A stretch of DNA of 64,000 nt from Halomarinibacterium sp034670265. Lineage in GTDB: Bacteria > Bacteroidota > Bacteroidia > Flavobacteriales > Flavobacteriaceae. The position numbers were made by a program, and so were the translations under genes. Each line of letters starts with the position of its first letter. The stretch's first letter is position 1. Shown here piece after piece: positions 1-9,064 of this stretch. The notes under the pieces are model-generated. The model was not told the origin of the DNA. It saw nothing but the letters and a program-made list of their open reading frames with translations, and searched no databases. The DNA lies in NCBI GenBank assembly GCA_034670265.1, contig JAXMNU010000003.1, forward strand, positions 372,001 to 436,000, given 5' to 3'.

Positions 1-41
1 TTGAGCCGTACTTTTGTAAGTGAAATTTTGAAAGATACACT

Positions 42-734
42 ATGGGATTACTCTCCTCTTCTATCGCCAGAAAAGTTGCTATGGCTCTTTCTGGATTGTT
101 TTTGGTCTTTTTTCTAGCACAGCATTTTACTATCAATTTTACTTCGGTTATTGCGCCAGAGACCTTTAATAGTTGGTCTCATTTTATGGGAACCAATGGC
201 TTAGTACAAGGTGTTTTGCAACCCATTTTAATTTTTGGAGTGGTTTTTCACTTTGTGATGGGATTTGTGTTAGAAATTAAAAACCGAAACGCCAGAGCTA
301 TAAAATATGCTAGTTACAAAGGAAGTGCTAATGCAAGTTGGGCTTCACGAAATATGATTATTTCTGGACTGGTTGTGCTTGCTTTTTTAGGACTTCATAT
401 GTACGATTTTTGGGTACATGAAATGCAAGTAAAATATATTCAAGGGGATATGTCTGGATTAATAGACCCTAGTAATCCAAACTCTGGTTTTAGATATTAT
501 GAAGAAACCGTCCACAAGTTTGAAAGTCACACCAGAGTTATTATTTATGTAATTTCTTTTGTGTTGTTATCTGTACATTTATGGCACGGATTTGCTTCGG
601 CTTTTCAAAGTGTAGGATTCAACAATAAATATTCAAAAGGATTAAAAGGCTTTACTAAAGCCTTTGCGATTGTAATTCCTGCAGGCTTTATTTTTATAGC
701 ACTATATCATCACATTAATCAATTAATCCACTAA
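42..734 (+). CDS. sdhC: Succinate dehydrogenase cytochrome b subunit
   Basis: This is the membrane anchor of respiratory complex II, which passes electrons from the iron-sulfur subunit to menaquinone. The 230 residues contain about five hydrophobic helices. Histidines inside or at the ends of helices (H28, H70, H119, H179, H182) are suitable axial ligands for two b hemes, as in the single-anchor, di-heme SdhC/FrdC type found in Bacteroidota, Bacillus and Wolinella. One polypeptide does the job of SdhC plus SdhD, and no separate sdhD is present. It starts the sdhC-sdhA-sdhB operon, with 11 bases before sdhA. Family and operon position make the call firm; the exact heme ligands are inferred. 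Confidence 0.95.
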   Translation: MGLLSSSIARKVAMALSGLFLVFFLAQHFTINFTSVIAPETFNSWSHFMGTNGLVQGVLQPILIFGVVFHFVMGFVLEIKNRNARAIKYASYKGSANASWASRNMIISGLVVLAFLGLHMYDFWVHEMQVKYIQGDMSGLIDPSNPNSGFRYYEETVHKFESHTRVIIYVISFVLLSVHLWHGFASAFQSVGFNNKYSKGLKGFTKAFAIVIPAGFIFIALYHHINQLIH

Positions 735-745
735 TAGCTACCGAT

Positions 746-2746
746 ATGTCATTAGATTCAAGATTACCCAAAGGACCTTTAGCCCAAAAGTGGACAAAAC
801 ACAAAAACGACATTAACCTCGTTAACCCTGCCAACAAACGTAATATCGATGTGATTGTGGTTGGTACAGGATTAGCAGGAGGAAGTGCTGCTGCCACCTT
901 AGCCGAATTGGGTTACAACGTTAAGACTTTTTGCTATCAAGATTCTCCACGTCGCGCACACTCCATTGCAGCTCAAGGAGGAATTAATGCAGCTAAAAAC
1001 TATCAAGGAGATGGGGATTCTACCTATCGACTTTTTTACGATACCATTAAAGGAGGAGATTATCGTTCTCGCGAAGAAAATGTATATCGCCTTGCTGAAG
1101 TTTCAGCTAATATTATAGATCAGTGTGTTGCACAAGGTGTTCCTTTTGCACGTGAATATGGAGGATTACTCGATAACCGATCGTTTGGTGGAGTACTCGT
1201 TTCTAGAACTTTTTATGCTAAAGGACAGACAGGTCAGCAGTTATTATTGGGGGCCTATTCTGCAATGAATAGACAAATCAATCGCGGAAAAATAAAGCCT
1301 TACAACCGTCATGAAATGTTGGATTTGGTGATTGTGGATGGGAAAGCTCGTGGAATCATTGCTCGTAATTTGGTGACGGGTGAACTCGAAAGACATTCGG
1401 CTCACGCTGTGGTGATTGCTTCTGGTGGCTACGGAAATGTATTTTTCCTTTCCACCAATGCGATGGGAAGTAACGTAACAGCTTCTTGGAAAATTCATAA
1501 AAAAGGAGCGCATTTTGCCAACCCTTGTTACACACAAATTCACCCAACCTGTATTCCGGTTTCGGGAGATCATCAATCTAAATTGACGTTAATGTCTGAA
1601 TCCCTTCGGAATGACGGACGTATTTGGGTGCCTAAAAAATTAGAAGATGCAAAAGCGATTCGGGAAGGCAAATTAAAACCTACCGAACTTGCTGAAGATG
1701 ATAGAGATTACTACTTAGAACGTCGTTATCCTTCCTTCGGAAACTTGGTGCCTCGAGATGTAGCTTCTCGTGCAGCTAAAGAGCGTTGCGACGCTGGATT
1801 TGGAGTTAATAAAACAGGCGAAGCGGTGTATTTAGATTTTTCAGCAGCGATTATGCGTTATGGAAAAGAGCAGGCAGTCATGAATCACATTGAAAACCCT
1901 TCCGAGGATATTATTCGTGAATTGGGTGAAAAAGTGGTGGAGAACAAGTATGGAAACTTGTTTCAAATGTACGAAAAAATCGTAGATCAAAATCCGTACA
2001 AAACCCCAATGATGATTTACCCGGCAGTGCACTATACCATGGGTGGCGTTTGGGTAGATTACAATTTAATGACAACCATTCCAGGATGTTATTGTGCAGG
2101 TGAAGCCAATTTTAGTGACCATGGTGCCAACCGTTTAGGAGCAAGTGCCTTGATGCAAGGATTGGCAGATGGTTATTTTGTATTGCCGTACACCATTGGA
2201 GATTATCTTTCAAAAGACATTAGAACGGGTAGAATTTCTACCGATTTACCCGAATTTGTTGAAGCTGAAAATCAAGTGAGAAATTCCCTTGAAAAACTAG
2301 TAAACAATAACGGGACAAAAAGCGTTGATCATTTCCACAAACGTTTAGGAAAAATTATGTGGAACAAATGTGGAATGTCTCGTAATGAAAAGGAATTGAA
2401 GGAGGCTATTTCAGAAATAAAAGAACTGCGTTCTGCATTTTGGAAAGAGGTAAAAGTGCCTGGCTCTATGGATGAAATGAATCCCGAGCTTGAAAAAGCA
2501 ATGCGAGTGGCAGACTTCCTTGAATTAGGAGAATTATTTGCCAAAGATGCATTACATAGAAACGAATCTTGTGGGGGTCACTTTAGAGAAGAATACCAAA
2601 CTGAAGAAGGTGAAGCTTTACGAGACGATGAAAACTTTATGTACGTTGCTGCTTGGGAATACAAAGGAGAGCCCAGTGATGCGGTGTTACACAAAGAAGA
2701 ATTACAATACGAAAATATTGAAGTAAAAACCCGTTCATACAAATAG
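746..2746 (+). CDS. sdhA: Succinate dehydrogenase flavoprotein subunit
   Basis: This catalytic subunit of complex II oxidises succinate to fumarate with covalently bound FAD. The dinucleotide-binding motif GTGLAGG lies near residues 40-46. The RRAHS motif places the flavin-linking histidine at about H72, followed by the AAQGGINAA segment typical of the family. Further family signatures are HPTCIP, RDVASR and the C-terminal GEANFSDHGANRLGAS block. At 666 residues it matches the longer Bacteroidota/epsilonproteobacterial type that goes with a di-heme anchor. Only three bases separate it from sdhB, so the two are surely cotranscribed. Confidence 0.97.
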   Translation: MSLDSRLPKGPLAQKWTKHKNDINLVNPANKRNIDVIVVGTGLAGGSAAATLAELGYNVKTFCYQDSPRRAHSIAAQGGINAAKNYQGDGDSTYRLFYDTIKGGDYRSREENVYRLAEVSANIIDQCVAQGVPFAREYGGLLDNRSFGGVLVSRTFYAKGQTGQQLLLGAYSAMNRQINRGKIKPYNRHEMLDLVIVDGKARGIIARNLVTGELERHSAHAVVIASGGYGNVFFLSTNAMGSNVTASWKIHKKGAHFANPCYTQIHPTCIPVSGDHQSKLTLMSESLRNDGRIWVPKKLEDAKAIREGKLKPTELAEDDRDYYLERRYPSFGNLVPRDVASRAAKERCDAGFGVNKTGEAVYLDFSAAIMRYGKEQAVMNHIENPSEDIIRELGEKVVENKYGNLFQMYEKIVDQNPYKTPMMIYPAVHYTMGGVWVDYNLMTTIPGCYCAGEANFSDHGANRLGASALMQGLADGYFVLPYTIGDYLSKDIRTGRISTDLPEFVEAENQVRNSLEKLVNNNGTKSVDHFHKRLGKIMWNKCGMSRNEKELKEAISEIKELRSAFWKEVKVPGSMDEMNPELEKAMRVADFLELGELFAKDALHRNESCGGHFREEYQTEEGEALRDDENFMYVAAWEYKGEPSDAVLHKEELQYENIEVKTRSYK

Positions 2747-2749
2747 ATT

Positions 2750-3496
2750 ATGAAGCTTACATTAAAAATCTGGAGACAAAAAAATGCGCAGGCAAAAGGG
2801 AGCATGCAAACCTACCCTATAGATTATGTGGATGGGGACATGTCCTTTTTGGAAATGCTTGATGTATTGAACGAACAACTTATAGATAAAGGTGAAGAAC
2901 CCGTTGTGTTTGACCACGATTGTCGTGAAGGTATTTGCGGGTCTTGTTCACTTCAAATAAATGGCGAGCCTCATGGACCTGATAGGCTTGTGACTACTTG
3001 TCAATTACATATGCGTAAATTTAATGATGGTGACACCATTGTTATTGAGCCTTTCCGAGCCAAAGCATTTCCAGTGATTAAAGACTTAATGGTGGATAGA
3101 AGCTCGTTCGATAGAATTCAGCAAGCAGGAGGGTTTATTTCGGTAAATACTTCAGGTAATACAATTGATGCTAATGCCATTCCAATTAACAAACATGATG
3201 CCGACGAATCTTTTGAAGCGGCTACTTGTATTGGTTGTGGTGCTTGTGTGGCGGCGTGTAAAAATGCGAGTGCTATGTTGTTTACTTCAGCGAAGGTAAG
3301 TCAGTTTGCGTTATTGCCACAAGGTCGTGTGGAAGCCACGCAACGAGTGTTAAATATGGTAGAGCAAATGGACAAAGAAGGCTTCGGAAATTGCACCAAT
3401 ACAGGAGCATGTGAAGTTGAATGTCCAAAAGGAATTTCTTTAGAAAATATTGCTCGAATGAATCGTGAATATTTAGCAGCAAGTTTAAAAGGGTAA
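2750..3496 (+). CDS. sdhB: Succinate dehydrogenase iron-sulfur subunit
   Basis: This electron-transfer subunit of complex II links FAD in SdhA to heme and quinone in SdhC. The N-terminal ferredoxin domain has cysteines C58, C63, C66 and C84 for the [2Fe-2S] cluster. The C-terminal domain has C160-x2-C163-x2-C166-x3-C170 and C215-x5-C221-x3-C225, which supply the other two clusters. The 248-residue length is normal. It is the last gene of the sdhCAB operon; an unrelated lipoprotein gene starts 18 bases after its stop. Confidence 0.97.
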   Translation: MKLTLKIWRQKNAQAKGSMQTYPIDYVDGDMSFLEMLDVLNEQLIDKGEEPVVFDHDCREGICGSCSLQINGEPHGPDRLVTTCQLHMRKFNDGDTIVIEPFRAKAFPVIKDLMVDRSSFDRIQQAGGFISVNTSGNTIDANAIPINKHDADESFEAATCIGCGACVAACKNASAMLFTSAKVSQFALLPQGRVEATQRVLNMVEQMDKEGFGNCTNTGACEVECPKGISLENIARMNREYLAASLKG

Positions 3497-3514
3497 ATTA
3501 CATTTAGCGGATTA

Positions 3515-4183
3515 ATGAAATATTTCAGAATTTTAAGTCTAATTATTTTTGTTTCAGTGCTTGTTTCTTGCAATAAAAACAAGACAGATGATGAGGTAGA
3601 TATTATTCCACCCGTTCAATACGAGTATTATATATTCGCAAATATCGATGGTGTTGAATTTGAATCTGGAATAGAAGTAGGAGCAACAAGTAACTTCGAT
3701 CCTTACGGTACAGCCATGTCTTTTCGTCCAATTTACAATGGCGCTTCCTGTGTTGATATGATATACGAGCCAGGACTATATCCTTTTGGGGACGAATCGT
3801 TGCCTTCTATGGGAGTTGGGTTTCAATTGTTTTTAGGCGAAATGGGTTTTATTTGTGCAGAGGAATTAGAAAATTTTGAAACTCTGTTTACCAATGGCAC
3901 TTTCGATTTTGCTGTAAATGATGCGGAATATGGTGTATCTGTAAATTATGCAACCACTAGCGATGGAACAGGAGATTATTACACAAGTCATGGGCCTCAA
4001 GATAATGCAGCAACATTTCAAGTTACTGAAGTAAGTGAAGAGTTAATTGATTTAAATAATAAGTATGTAGTTGTGACAGGGATTTTTAATTGTAGAGTTT
4101 ATAACGAACTAGACACCAGTGACTTTATAGACATTTTAAACGGAAAATTTAAAGTAGCTATTTTATCTTGGAATACGCTTTAA
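3515..4183 (+). CDS. Predicted lipoprotein of unknown function
   Basis: I do not recognise this 222-residue protein. It begins with a hydrophobic signal peptide ending in a lipobox (VLVSC, cysteine near residue 19), followed by Asn/Lys and acidic residues, so it should be a lipid-anchored envelope protein. The rest is rich in Asp, Glu, Tyr and Phe and looks like a small beta-rich domain; two internal cysteines could form a disulfide. It sits 18 bases after sdhB and may be read through from the sdh promoter, but nothing links it to respiration. A clear terminator follows at 4206-4235. Confidence 0.75.
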   Translation: MKYFRILSLIIFVSVLVSCNKNKTDDEVDIIPPVQYEYYIFANIDGVEFESGIEVGATSNFDPYGTAMSFRPIYNGASCVDMIYEPGLYPFGDESLPSMGVGFQLFLGEMGFICAEELENFETLFTNGTFDFAVNDAEYGVSVNYATTSDGTGDYYTSHGPQDNAATFQVTEVSEELIDLNNKYVVVTGIFNCRVYNELDTSDFIDILNGKFKVAILSWNTL

Positions 4184-4205
4184 TAAAACATAAATGAATA
4201 CTATA

Positions 4206-4235
4206 AAATCCTGAGTTATCCGCTCGGGATTTTTT
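4206..4235 (+). terminator. Rho-independent terminator after the 3515 lipoprotein
   Basis: The arms ATCCTGAG and CTCGGGAT pair with one G-U and are followed by a run of T. It closes the sdhCAB-lipoprotein transcript before the aminotransferase gene. Confidence 0.75.
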
Positions 4236-4246
4236 ATTTTTATAAA

Positions 4247-5383
4247 ATGATATCAAAACTTCCCAATGTAACAACTTCAATTTTTAGTGTGATGAGTAAA
4301 ATGGCTTCGGAATATGGAGCGCTAAATCTTTCTCAAGGATTTCCCAATTTTGAAAGTGACCCAGTTTTAGTCGAAGCAGTTGCCAAAGCAATGAAAGACG
4401 GATATAATCAATATGCTCCTATGCAGGGAGATTTGGGGTTACGGGAACGTATTTCAGAAAAAGTAAAAACGCTTTATGCTAAAAAGTACAATCCTGTAAC
4501 AGAAATAACCATTACCGCTGGAGCTACCCAAGCTATTTTTACAGTTCTTGCGACCACTATTCAAAAAGGAGATGAGGTCATTGTCTTTGCCCCAGCGTAT
4601 GATTGTTACGAACCTGCAGTCGAACTATTTGGTGGTATCACAAAAGCCATTCAGTTAAAGCCACCCTTCTATACTCCCAATTGGGATGAGGTTGCTGCAA
4701 CAATTTCATCAAAAACCAAAATGATTATTATTAACAGTCCGCACAATCCTAGCGGCATGATTTTTTCTGAAAAGGACATGCTTCAATTGCAGGAGTTGAC
4801 TGAAAAACACAATCTACTTGTATTAAGTGATGAAGTCTATGAACATATCATTTTCGATGGTGAAATGCATCAAAGTGCCGCTAAGTTTGAAGCACTTTCC
4901 CAGCGAACTTTTATTACAGCATCCTTTGGAAAAACCTTTCATAATACAGGATGGAAAATGGGGTACTGTTTAGCTCCAGAGTACTTAATGAAAGAGTTCC
5001 AGAAAGTACATCAGTATAACGTATTTTGTGTAAATCATCCAGTACAAAAAGGGCTGGCAAGTTATTTAGAAACACCAAGCCATTATTTGTCTTTGCCTAA
5101 GTTTTACGAAGAAAAACGCGATAAGTTTCTGATTTTAATTAAAGATTCAAACTTTACATTTATTCCATCAAAAGGTACTTATTTTCAGTTATTAGACTTC
5201 TCAAAAATTTCTGATGAAGATGATATTTCTTTTGCTGAAAAATTGACCAAGGAATATAAATTGGCCACTATTCCAACTTCCGTTTTTAATAAAAACCAGG
5301 AAGATTTTAAGCAGTTGCGAGTTTGTTTTGCAAAGACAGATGAAACACTGCAACAGGCAGCTAAAATTTTAAACTATATCTAA
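4247..5383 (+). CDS. Methionine/glutamine-type aminotransferase (PLP fold type I)
   Basis: This class I/II PLP-dependent aminotransferase is of the MtnE/YbdL and kynurenine-glutamine transaminase K group. Such enzymes transaminate methionine, glutamine or aromatic amino acids to 2-oxo acids. The sequence shows LSQGFPNF near residue 28, NSPHNPSG at about 163-170, SDEVYEH near 194 and SFGKT with the Schiff-base lysine at about K229, followed by GWKMGY. The 378-residue length is standard. An omega-amidase-like hydrolase is encoded at 8288-9064; in the GTK/omega-amidase pathway that enzyme removes the 2-oxo-acid amide the transaminase makes. The two are separated here by katG and an ankyrin gene. 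Substrate is inferred. Confidence 0.88.
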   Translation: MISKLPNVTTSIFSVMSKMASEYGALNLSQGFPNFESDPVLVEAVAKAMKDGYNQYAPMQGDLGLRERISEKVKTLYAKKYNPVTEITITAGATQAIFTVLATTIQKGDEVIVFAPAYDCYEPAVELFGGITKAIQLKPPFYTPNWDEVAATISSKTKMIIINSPHNPSGMIFSEKDMLQLQELTEKHNLLVLSDEVYEHIIFDGEMHQSAAKFEALSQRTFITASFGKTFHNTGWKMGYCLAPEYLMKEFQKVHQYNVFCVNHPVQKGLASYLETPSHYLSLPKFYEEKRDKFLILIKDSNFTFIPSKGTYFQLLDFSKISDEDDISFAEKLTKEYKLATIPTSVFNKNQEDFKQLRVCFAKTDETLQQAAKILNYI

Positions 5384-5513
5384 AAGTTATAGAATTACAG
5401 CTAGAATATAAGTTTCTTCAATACTGTAATTAAAACATACAATTATAATTTCTTTCAGGTTGATTGTAGATGTAGTATTTTTAGCTTAATTAAGTACAAA
5501 ATCAAATCATATT

Positions 5514-7757
5514 ATGGATAACAATAGTAATACCAACGGAAAAGTTTGGGATGTAAATGACTCTTCGGCAAAATGTCCTTTTCTTAATGGTGAAATGAAT
5601 CAAACCGCTGGAGGCGGAACCACAAACAGAGAGTGGTGGCCCAACCAATTAAAATTAAATATACTTCGTCAAAATTCATCTTTAACAGACCCGATGGATG
5701 AGGGGTATGATTACAGAGAAGAATTTCAAAAATTAGATTTAGCAGCTGTAAAGCAAGATTTATACGATTTAATGACCAACAGTCAAGATTGGTGGCCCGC
5801 AGATTATGGTCACTACGGACCTTTCTTTATCCGAATGGCTTGGCACGCGGCAGGAACCTACCGAATTCAAGACGGAAGAGGAGGCGCAGGTTCAGGTTCA
5901 CAACGTTTTGCTCCCTTAAATAGCTGGCCAGACAACGCAAACTTAGATAAAGCACGACTTTTACTTTGGCCTATTAAAAAGAAATACGGTAAAAAACTCT
6001 CTTGGGCAGATTTATTAATTCTGGCTGGGAATTGTGCTCATGAATCTATGGGATTAAAAATGTTTGGTTTTGCCGGTGGACGTGAGGATATTTGGCAACC
6101 TGAAGAAGATGTGTATTGGGGATCTGAAGGTGAATGGATGGGTAATAAAGAACGCTATTCAGAAGGTGGAGAATTAGAAAATCCTTTGGGAGCAACCCAT
6201 ATGGGATTAATCTATGTAAATCCTGAAGGACCCAATGCAAATCCCGATCCAGTGTTAGCTGCAAAAGATATTCGCGAAACCTTCGGAAGAATGGCTATGA
6301 ACGATTACGAAACGGTAGCCTTAATTGCAGGTGGACATACCTTTGGGAAAACTCACGGTGCTGCAAACCCCGATAAATATGTAGCTGCAGAACCAGCAGG
6401 CGCTGGCATTGAAGAGCAAAGTATGGGTTGGAAAAACACCTTTGGAACTGGTAAAGGGGCCGACACTATTACCAGTGGAATTGAAGGCGCTTGGACAGAT
6501 TCGCCAACACAATGGAGTCATAAATTTTTTGAAAACCTATTTAGATATGACTGGGAATTAACCAAAAGTCCAGCAGGAGCACATCAATGGAAACCCAAAA
6601 ACAATGAAGGTGCGGGTACGATTCCAGATGCTCACGATCCAAATGTGAAGCACGCACCTTTTATGTTAACAACTGATTTGTCATTACGAATGGATCCAGC
6701 CTATGAAAAAATATCACGTCACTTTTTAGAAAATCCAGATGAGTTTGCAGATGCCTATGCACGTGCTTGGTTTAAACTTACACATCGTGATATGGGACCC
6801 ATTCAAAGATATTTAGGGCCAGAAGTGCCTAAAGAAGAATTAATTTGGCAAGACCCAATACCAGCTGCGGATTATGAAATAATCAATAGCGATGATGTTT
6901 CATCTTTAAAAGAAAATATTTTGGCTTCTGGACTTTCCGTTTCAGAATTAGTTGCTACAGCTTGGGCTTCGGCTTCTACTTTTAGAGGTTCGGATATGCG
7001 AGGTGGGGCCAACGGAGCAAGAATTAGATTGGCACCTCAGAAAAATTGGGAAGTGAACAATCCTAAGCAACTTTTAAAAGTATTAGATACACTGGGAAGG
7101 ATTCAGAAAGAATTTAACGAAACCCAGTCAGGAAACAAAAAAGTATCCTTGGCAGATTTAATTGTTTTAGGAGGTTGTGCGGCTGTTGAAAAAGCAGCAA
7201 AAGATGCTGGATATAATTTGAGTGTACCTTTTACTGCAGGTCGTACAGATGCTTCTGAAGAACAAACAGATGCCGAAGCTTTTGATGCGCTTGAGCCTTT
7301 AGGAGATGGTTTCAGAAATTATGTTCAAAATGGTGTTGAGGTTACCGCCGAAGAACTTTTGGTTGATAAAGCACAATTGTTAACACTTACTGCACCAGAA
7401 ATGACGGTATTAGTTGGAGGAATGAGAGCTTTAAATGCGAATTATGACAACTCGAACCACGGAATTTTCACCGATAAACCAGGTGCGTTAACAAACGATT
7501 TCTTCGTCAATTTACTGGATATGGGAACTACTTGGAAAGCTGTTTCAGATAGTGATATCGTTTTTGAAGGAACTGACCGTAAAACAGGAAATGTAAAATG
7601 GACAGGAACACGAGCCGATCTTATTTTTGGATCTAATTCAGAATTAAGAGCCCTTGCAGAAGTATATGCTTGCGAAGATTCGAAAGAAAAATTTGTAAAG
7701 GATTTTGTGAAGGCTTGGAATAAGGTGATGAATCTTGACCGTTTCGATTTGGACTAA
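5514..7757 (+). CDS. katG: Catalase-peroxidase
   Basis: This bifunctional heme enzyme removes hydrogen peroxide by catalase and peroxidase activity. The N-terminal heme domain has the distal triad R107-W110-H111 (IRMAWH) and proximal H275 in AGGHTFGKTH. Y234 and M260 have the spacing expected for the Trp-Tyr-Met adduct needed for catalase activity. The C-terminal half is the usual heme-free duplicate domain, and the full length of 747 residues is normal. No signal peptide is visible, so it is probably cytoplasmic. It is preceded by a 130-base gap without a convincing OxyR-type site and followed by a terminator hairpin and an ankyrin gene. Confidence 0.97.
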   Translation: MDNNSNTNGKVWDVNDSSAKCPFLNGEMNQTAGGGTTNREWWPNQLKLNILRQNSSLTDPMDEGYDYREEFQKLDLAAVKQDLYDLMTNSQDWWPADYGHYGPFFIRMAWHAAGTYRIQDGRGGAGSGSQRFAPLNSWPDNANLDKARLLLWPIKKKYGKKLSWADLLILAGNCAHESMGLKMFGFAGGREDIWQPEEDVYWGSEGEWMGNKERYSEGGELENPLGATHMGLIYVNPEGPNANPDPVLAAKDIRETFGRMAMNDYETVALIAGGHTFGKTHGAANPDKYVAAEPAGAGIEEQSMGWKNTFGTGKGADTITSGIEGAWTDSPTQWSHKFFENLFRYDWELTKSPAGAHQWKPKNNEGAGTIPDAHDPNVKHAPFMLTTDLSLRMDPAYEKISRHFLENPDEFADAYARAWFKLTHRDMGPIQRYLGPEVPKEELIWQDPIPAADYEIINSDDVSSLKENILASGLSVSELVATAWASASTFRGSDMRGGANGARIRLAPQKNWEVNNPKQLLKVLDTLGRIQKEFNETQSGNKKVSLADLIVLGGCAAVEKAAKDAGYNLSVPFTAGRTDASEEQTDAEAFDALEPLGDGFRNYVQNGVEVTAEELLVDKAQLLTLTAPEMTVLVGGMRALNANYDNSNHGIFTDKPGALTNDFFVNLLDMGTTWKAVSDSDIVFEGTDRKTGNVKWTGTRADLIFGSNSELRALAEVYACEDSKEKFVKDFVKAWNKVMNLDRFDLD

Positions 7758-7781
7758 TTCTATAAGATTATTGTAAAACCC

Positions 7782-7816
7782 AAAGCGGAATGGTAACTTT
7801 ACTGTTCCGCTTTTTT
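7782..7816 (+). terminator. Terminator hairpin between katG and the ankyrin gene
   Basis: The arms AAAGCGGAA and TTCCGCTTT flank a 14-base loop and are followed by T residues, only ten bases before the ankyrin ATG. It may end most katG transcripts and let some through into the ankyrin gene. Confidence 0.7.
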
Positions 7817-7826
7817 ATACACTACT

Positions 7827-8291
7827 ATGAGTACAACCATTTTTGACGCAATTAGAAAAGGAGAATTGGAAACCGTAAAAAGTTTACTTGCTCAAAACCC
7901 CGAATTAGTAAATGAAAAGGACGCTAGAGGGTCAACACCCCTGTTATTAGCTACGTACTATGGAGACCAAGAAATAACGAAAGCTATTTTATCGGTTGAG
8001 CAAGATGTCAATGCACAAGATGCTTCTGGAAATACAGCATTAATGGGAGTTTGCTTTAAAGGGTATGATGCCATCGCAAAACTACTTATCGAAAACGGTG
8101 CAAATGTAAATGTGAAAAATTATAACGGAGCAACGGCTTTAATTTATGCTACGATGTTTACTAAAATACCTATTCTGAAACTGCTTTTGGAACATAATGC
8201 AGATACATCCATAAAAGATGATAGTGGAAAAACCGCATTGGATCACGCGAAGATGCAAGGCTCAAAAGAAGCTATAGTTTTATTACAATGA
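7827..8291 (+). CDS. Ankyrin-repeat protein next to katG
   Basis: This 154-residue soluble protein is made of about four ankyrin repeats, seen as recurring G-x-TPLLLA / G-NTALM / GATALIYA / GKTALDHA blocks. There is no signal peptide or extra domain. Small ankyrin proteins encoded beside catalases are known in other bacteria (AnkB beside KatB in Pseudomonas aeruginosa, needed for full catalase activity), so a role in supporting KatG is plausible; this is inference from context. Its stop overlaps the start of the downstream hydrolase by four bases, which suggests translational coupling with that gene. Confidence 0.85.
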   Translation: MSTTIFDAIRKGELETVKSLLAQNPELVNEKDARGSTPLLLATYYGDQEITKAILSVEQDVNAQDASGNTALMGVCFKGYDAIAKLLIENGANVNVKNYNGATALIYATMFTKIPILKLLLEHNADTSIKDDSGKTALDHAKMQGSKEAIVLLQ

Positions 8292-9064
8292 ATACATTGA
8301 AAGTAACACTTATTCAAACACATTTGCACTGGGAAAATCCCGAGGCAAATAGGAGTATGTTTTCAGAAAAAATTGATGGCATTTCTGAAAAAACAGACCT
8401 CATTATCTTACCTGAAATGTTTACCACAGGCTTCTCAATGAATGCCAGGCAATTTGCAGAAAAGGAAAATGGTGAAACCTTGCGTTGGATGCAAAAAATT
8501 GCTGAAATAAAGAACGCTGCCGTTACGGGAAGTGTCATGATTAAGGAAGACGGAAAGTATTTCAATAGACTCTATTTTGTATTTCCCGATGGGAGTTTTG
8601 GAAGTTATAATAAGCGACACGCTTTTACTTTGGCTGGGGAGGAAAGAGTGTATTCTGTTGGAAAGGAAAAATTAGTTGTGGAATACAAAGGGTGGAAAAT
8701 TTGTCCGCTTATTTGTTATGACCTCAGGTTTCCAGTTTGGTCTCGAAATACAGAAGGTTATGACATACTAATTTATGTAGCCAACTGGCCTGAAAAAAGG
8801 ATATCAGCCTGGGATGCACTGCTAAAAGCCCGAGCTATTGAAAATATGGCGTATTGCATTGGCGTGAATAGAATTGGTTTGGATGCTAACAATCACCAGT
8901 ATAACGGACATAGTTGCGTATTTGATGTTTTAGGAGGGGAGGTTTTGGAAACAAATTATGAAACTGAATTTGTCGAAACCATTACTTTGGATAAAAACCA
9001 CGTTGATGAAATGCGTAAGAAGCTTCAGTTCTTGAATGATCGAGATAACTTTACTCTAGTATAA
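8288..9064 (+). CDS. Nitrilase-superfamily amidohydrolase (omega-amidase-like)
   Basis: This carbon-nitrogen hydrolase has 258 residues. The catalytic triad is E43 (LPEMFTTGFS), K109 (YNKRHAF) and C143 (ICYDLRFPVW), with the CYDLRFP context seen in YafV/Nit2-type omega-amidases. These hydrolyse 2-oxoglutaramate or 2-oxosuccinamate formed by glutamine or asparagine transaminases. The matching aminotransferase is encoded at 4247-5383, which supports this substrate class. The start overlaps the ankyrin stop (ATGA), and its 3' end overlaps the convergent gene at 9051-10664 by 14 bases. The enzyme family is firm; the exact substrate is inferred. Confidence 0.88.
   Translation: MNTLKVTLIQTHLHWENPEANRSMFSEKIDGISEKTDLIILPEMFTTGFSMNARQFAEKENGETLRWMQKIAEIKNAAVTGSVMIKEDGKYFNRLYFVFPDGSFGSYNKRHAFTLAGEERVYSVGKEKLVVEYKGWKICPLICYDLRFPVWSRNTEGYDILIYVANWPEKRISAWDALLKARAIENMAYCIGVNRIGLDANNHQYNGHSCVFDVLGGEVLETNYETEFVETITLDKNHVDEMRKKLQFLNDRDNFTLV

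Noticed and set aside
1..41. Coding end of an upstream gene
   Set aside because: The 41 bases before sdhC do not carry a recognisable coding tail; treated as the sdh leader.
5384..5513. OxyR/PerR operator before katG
   Set aside because: The gap is AT-rich and has no convincing inverted repeat of either type.
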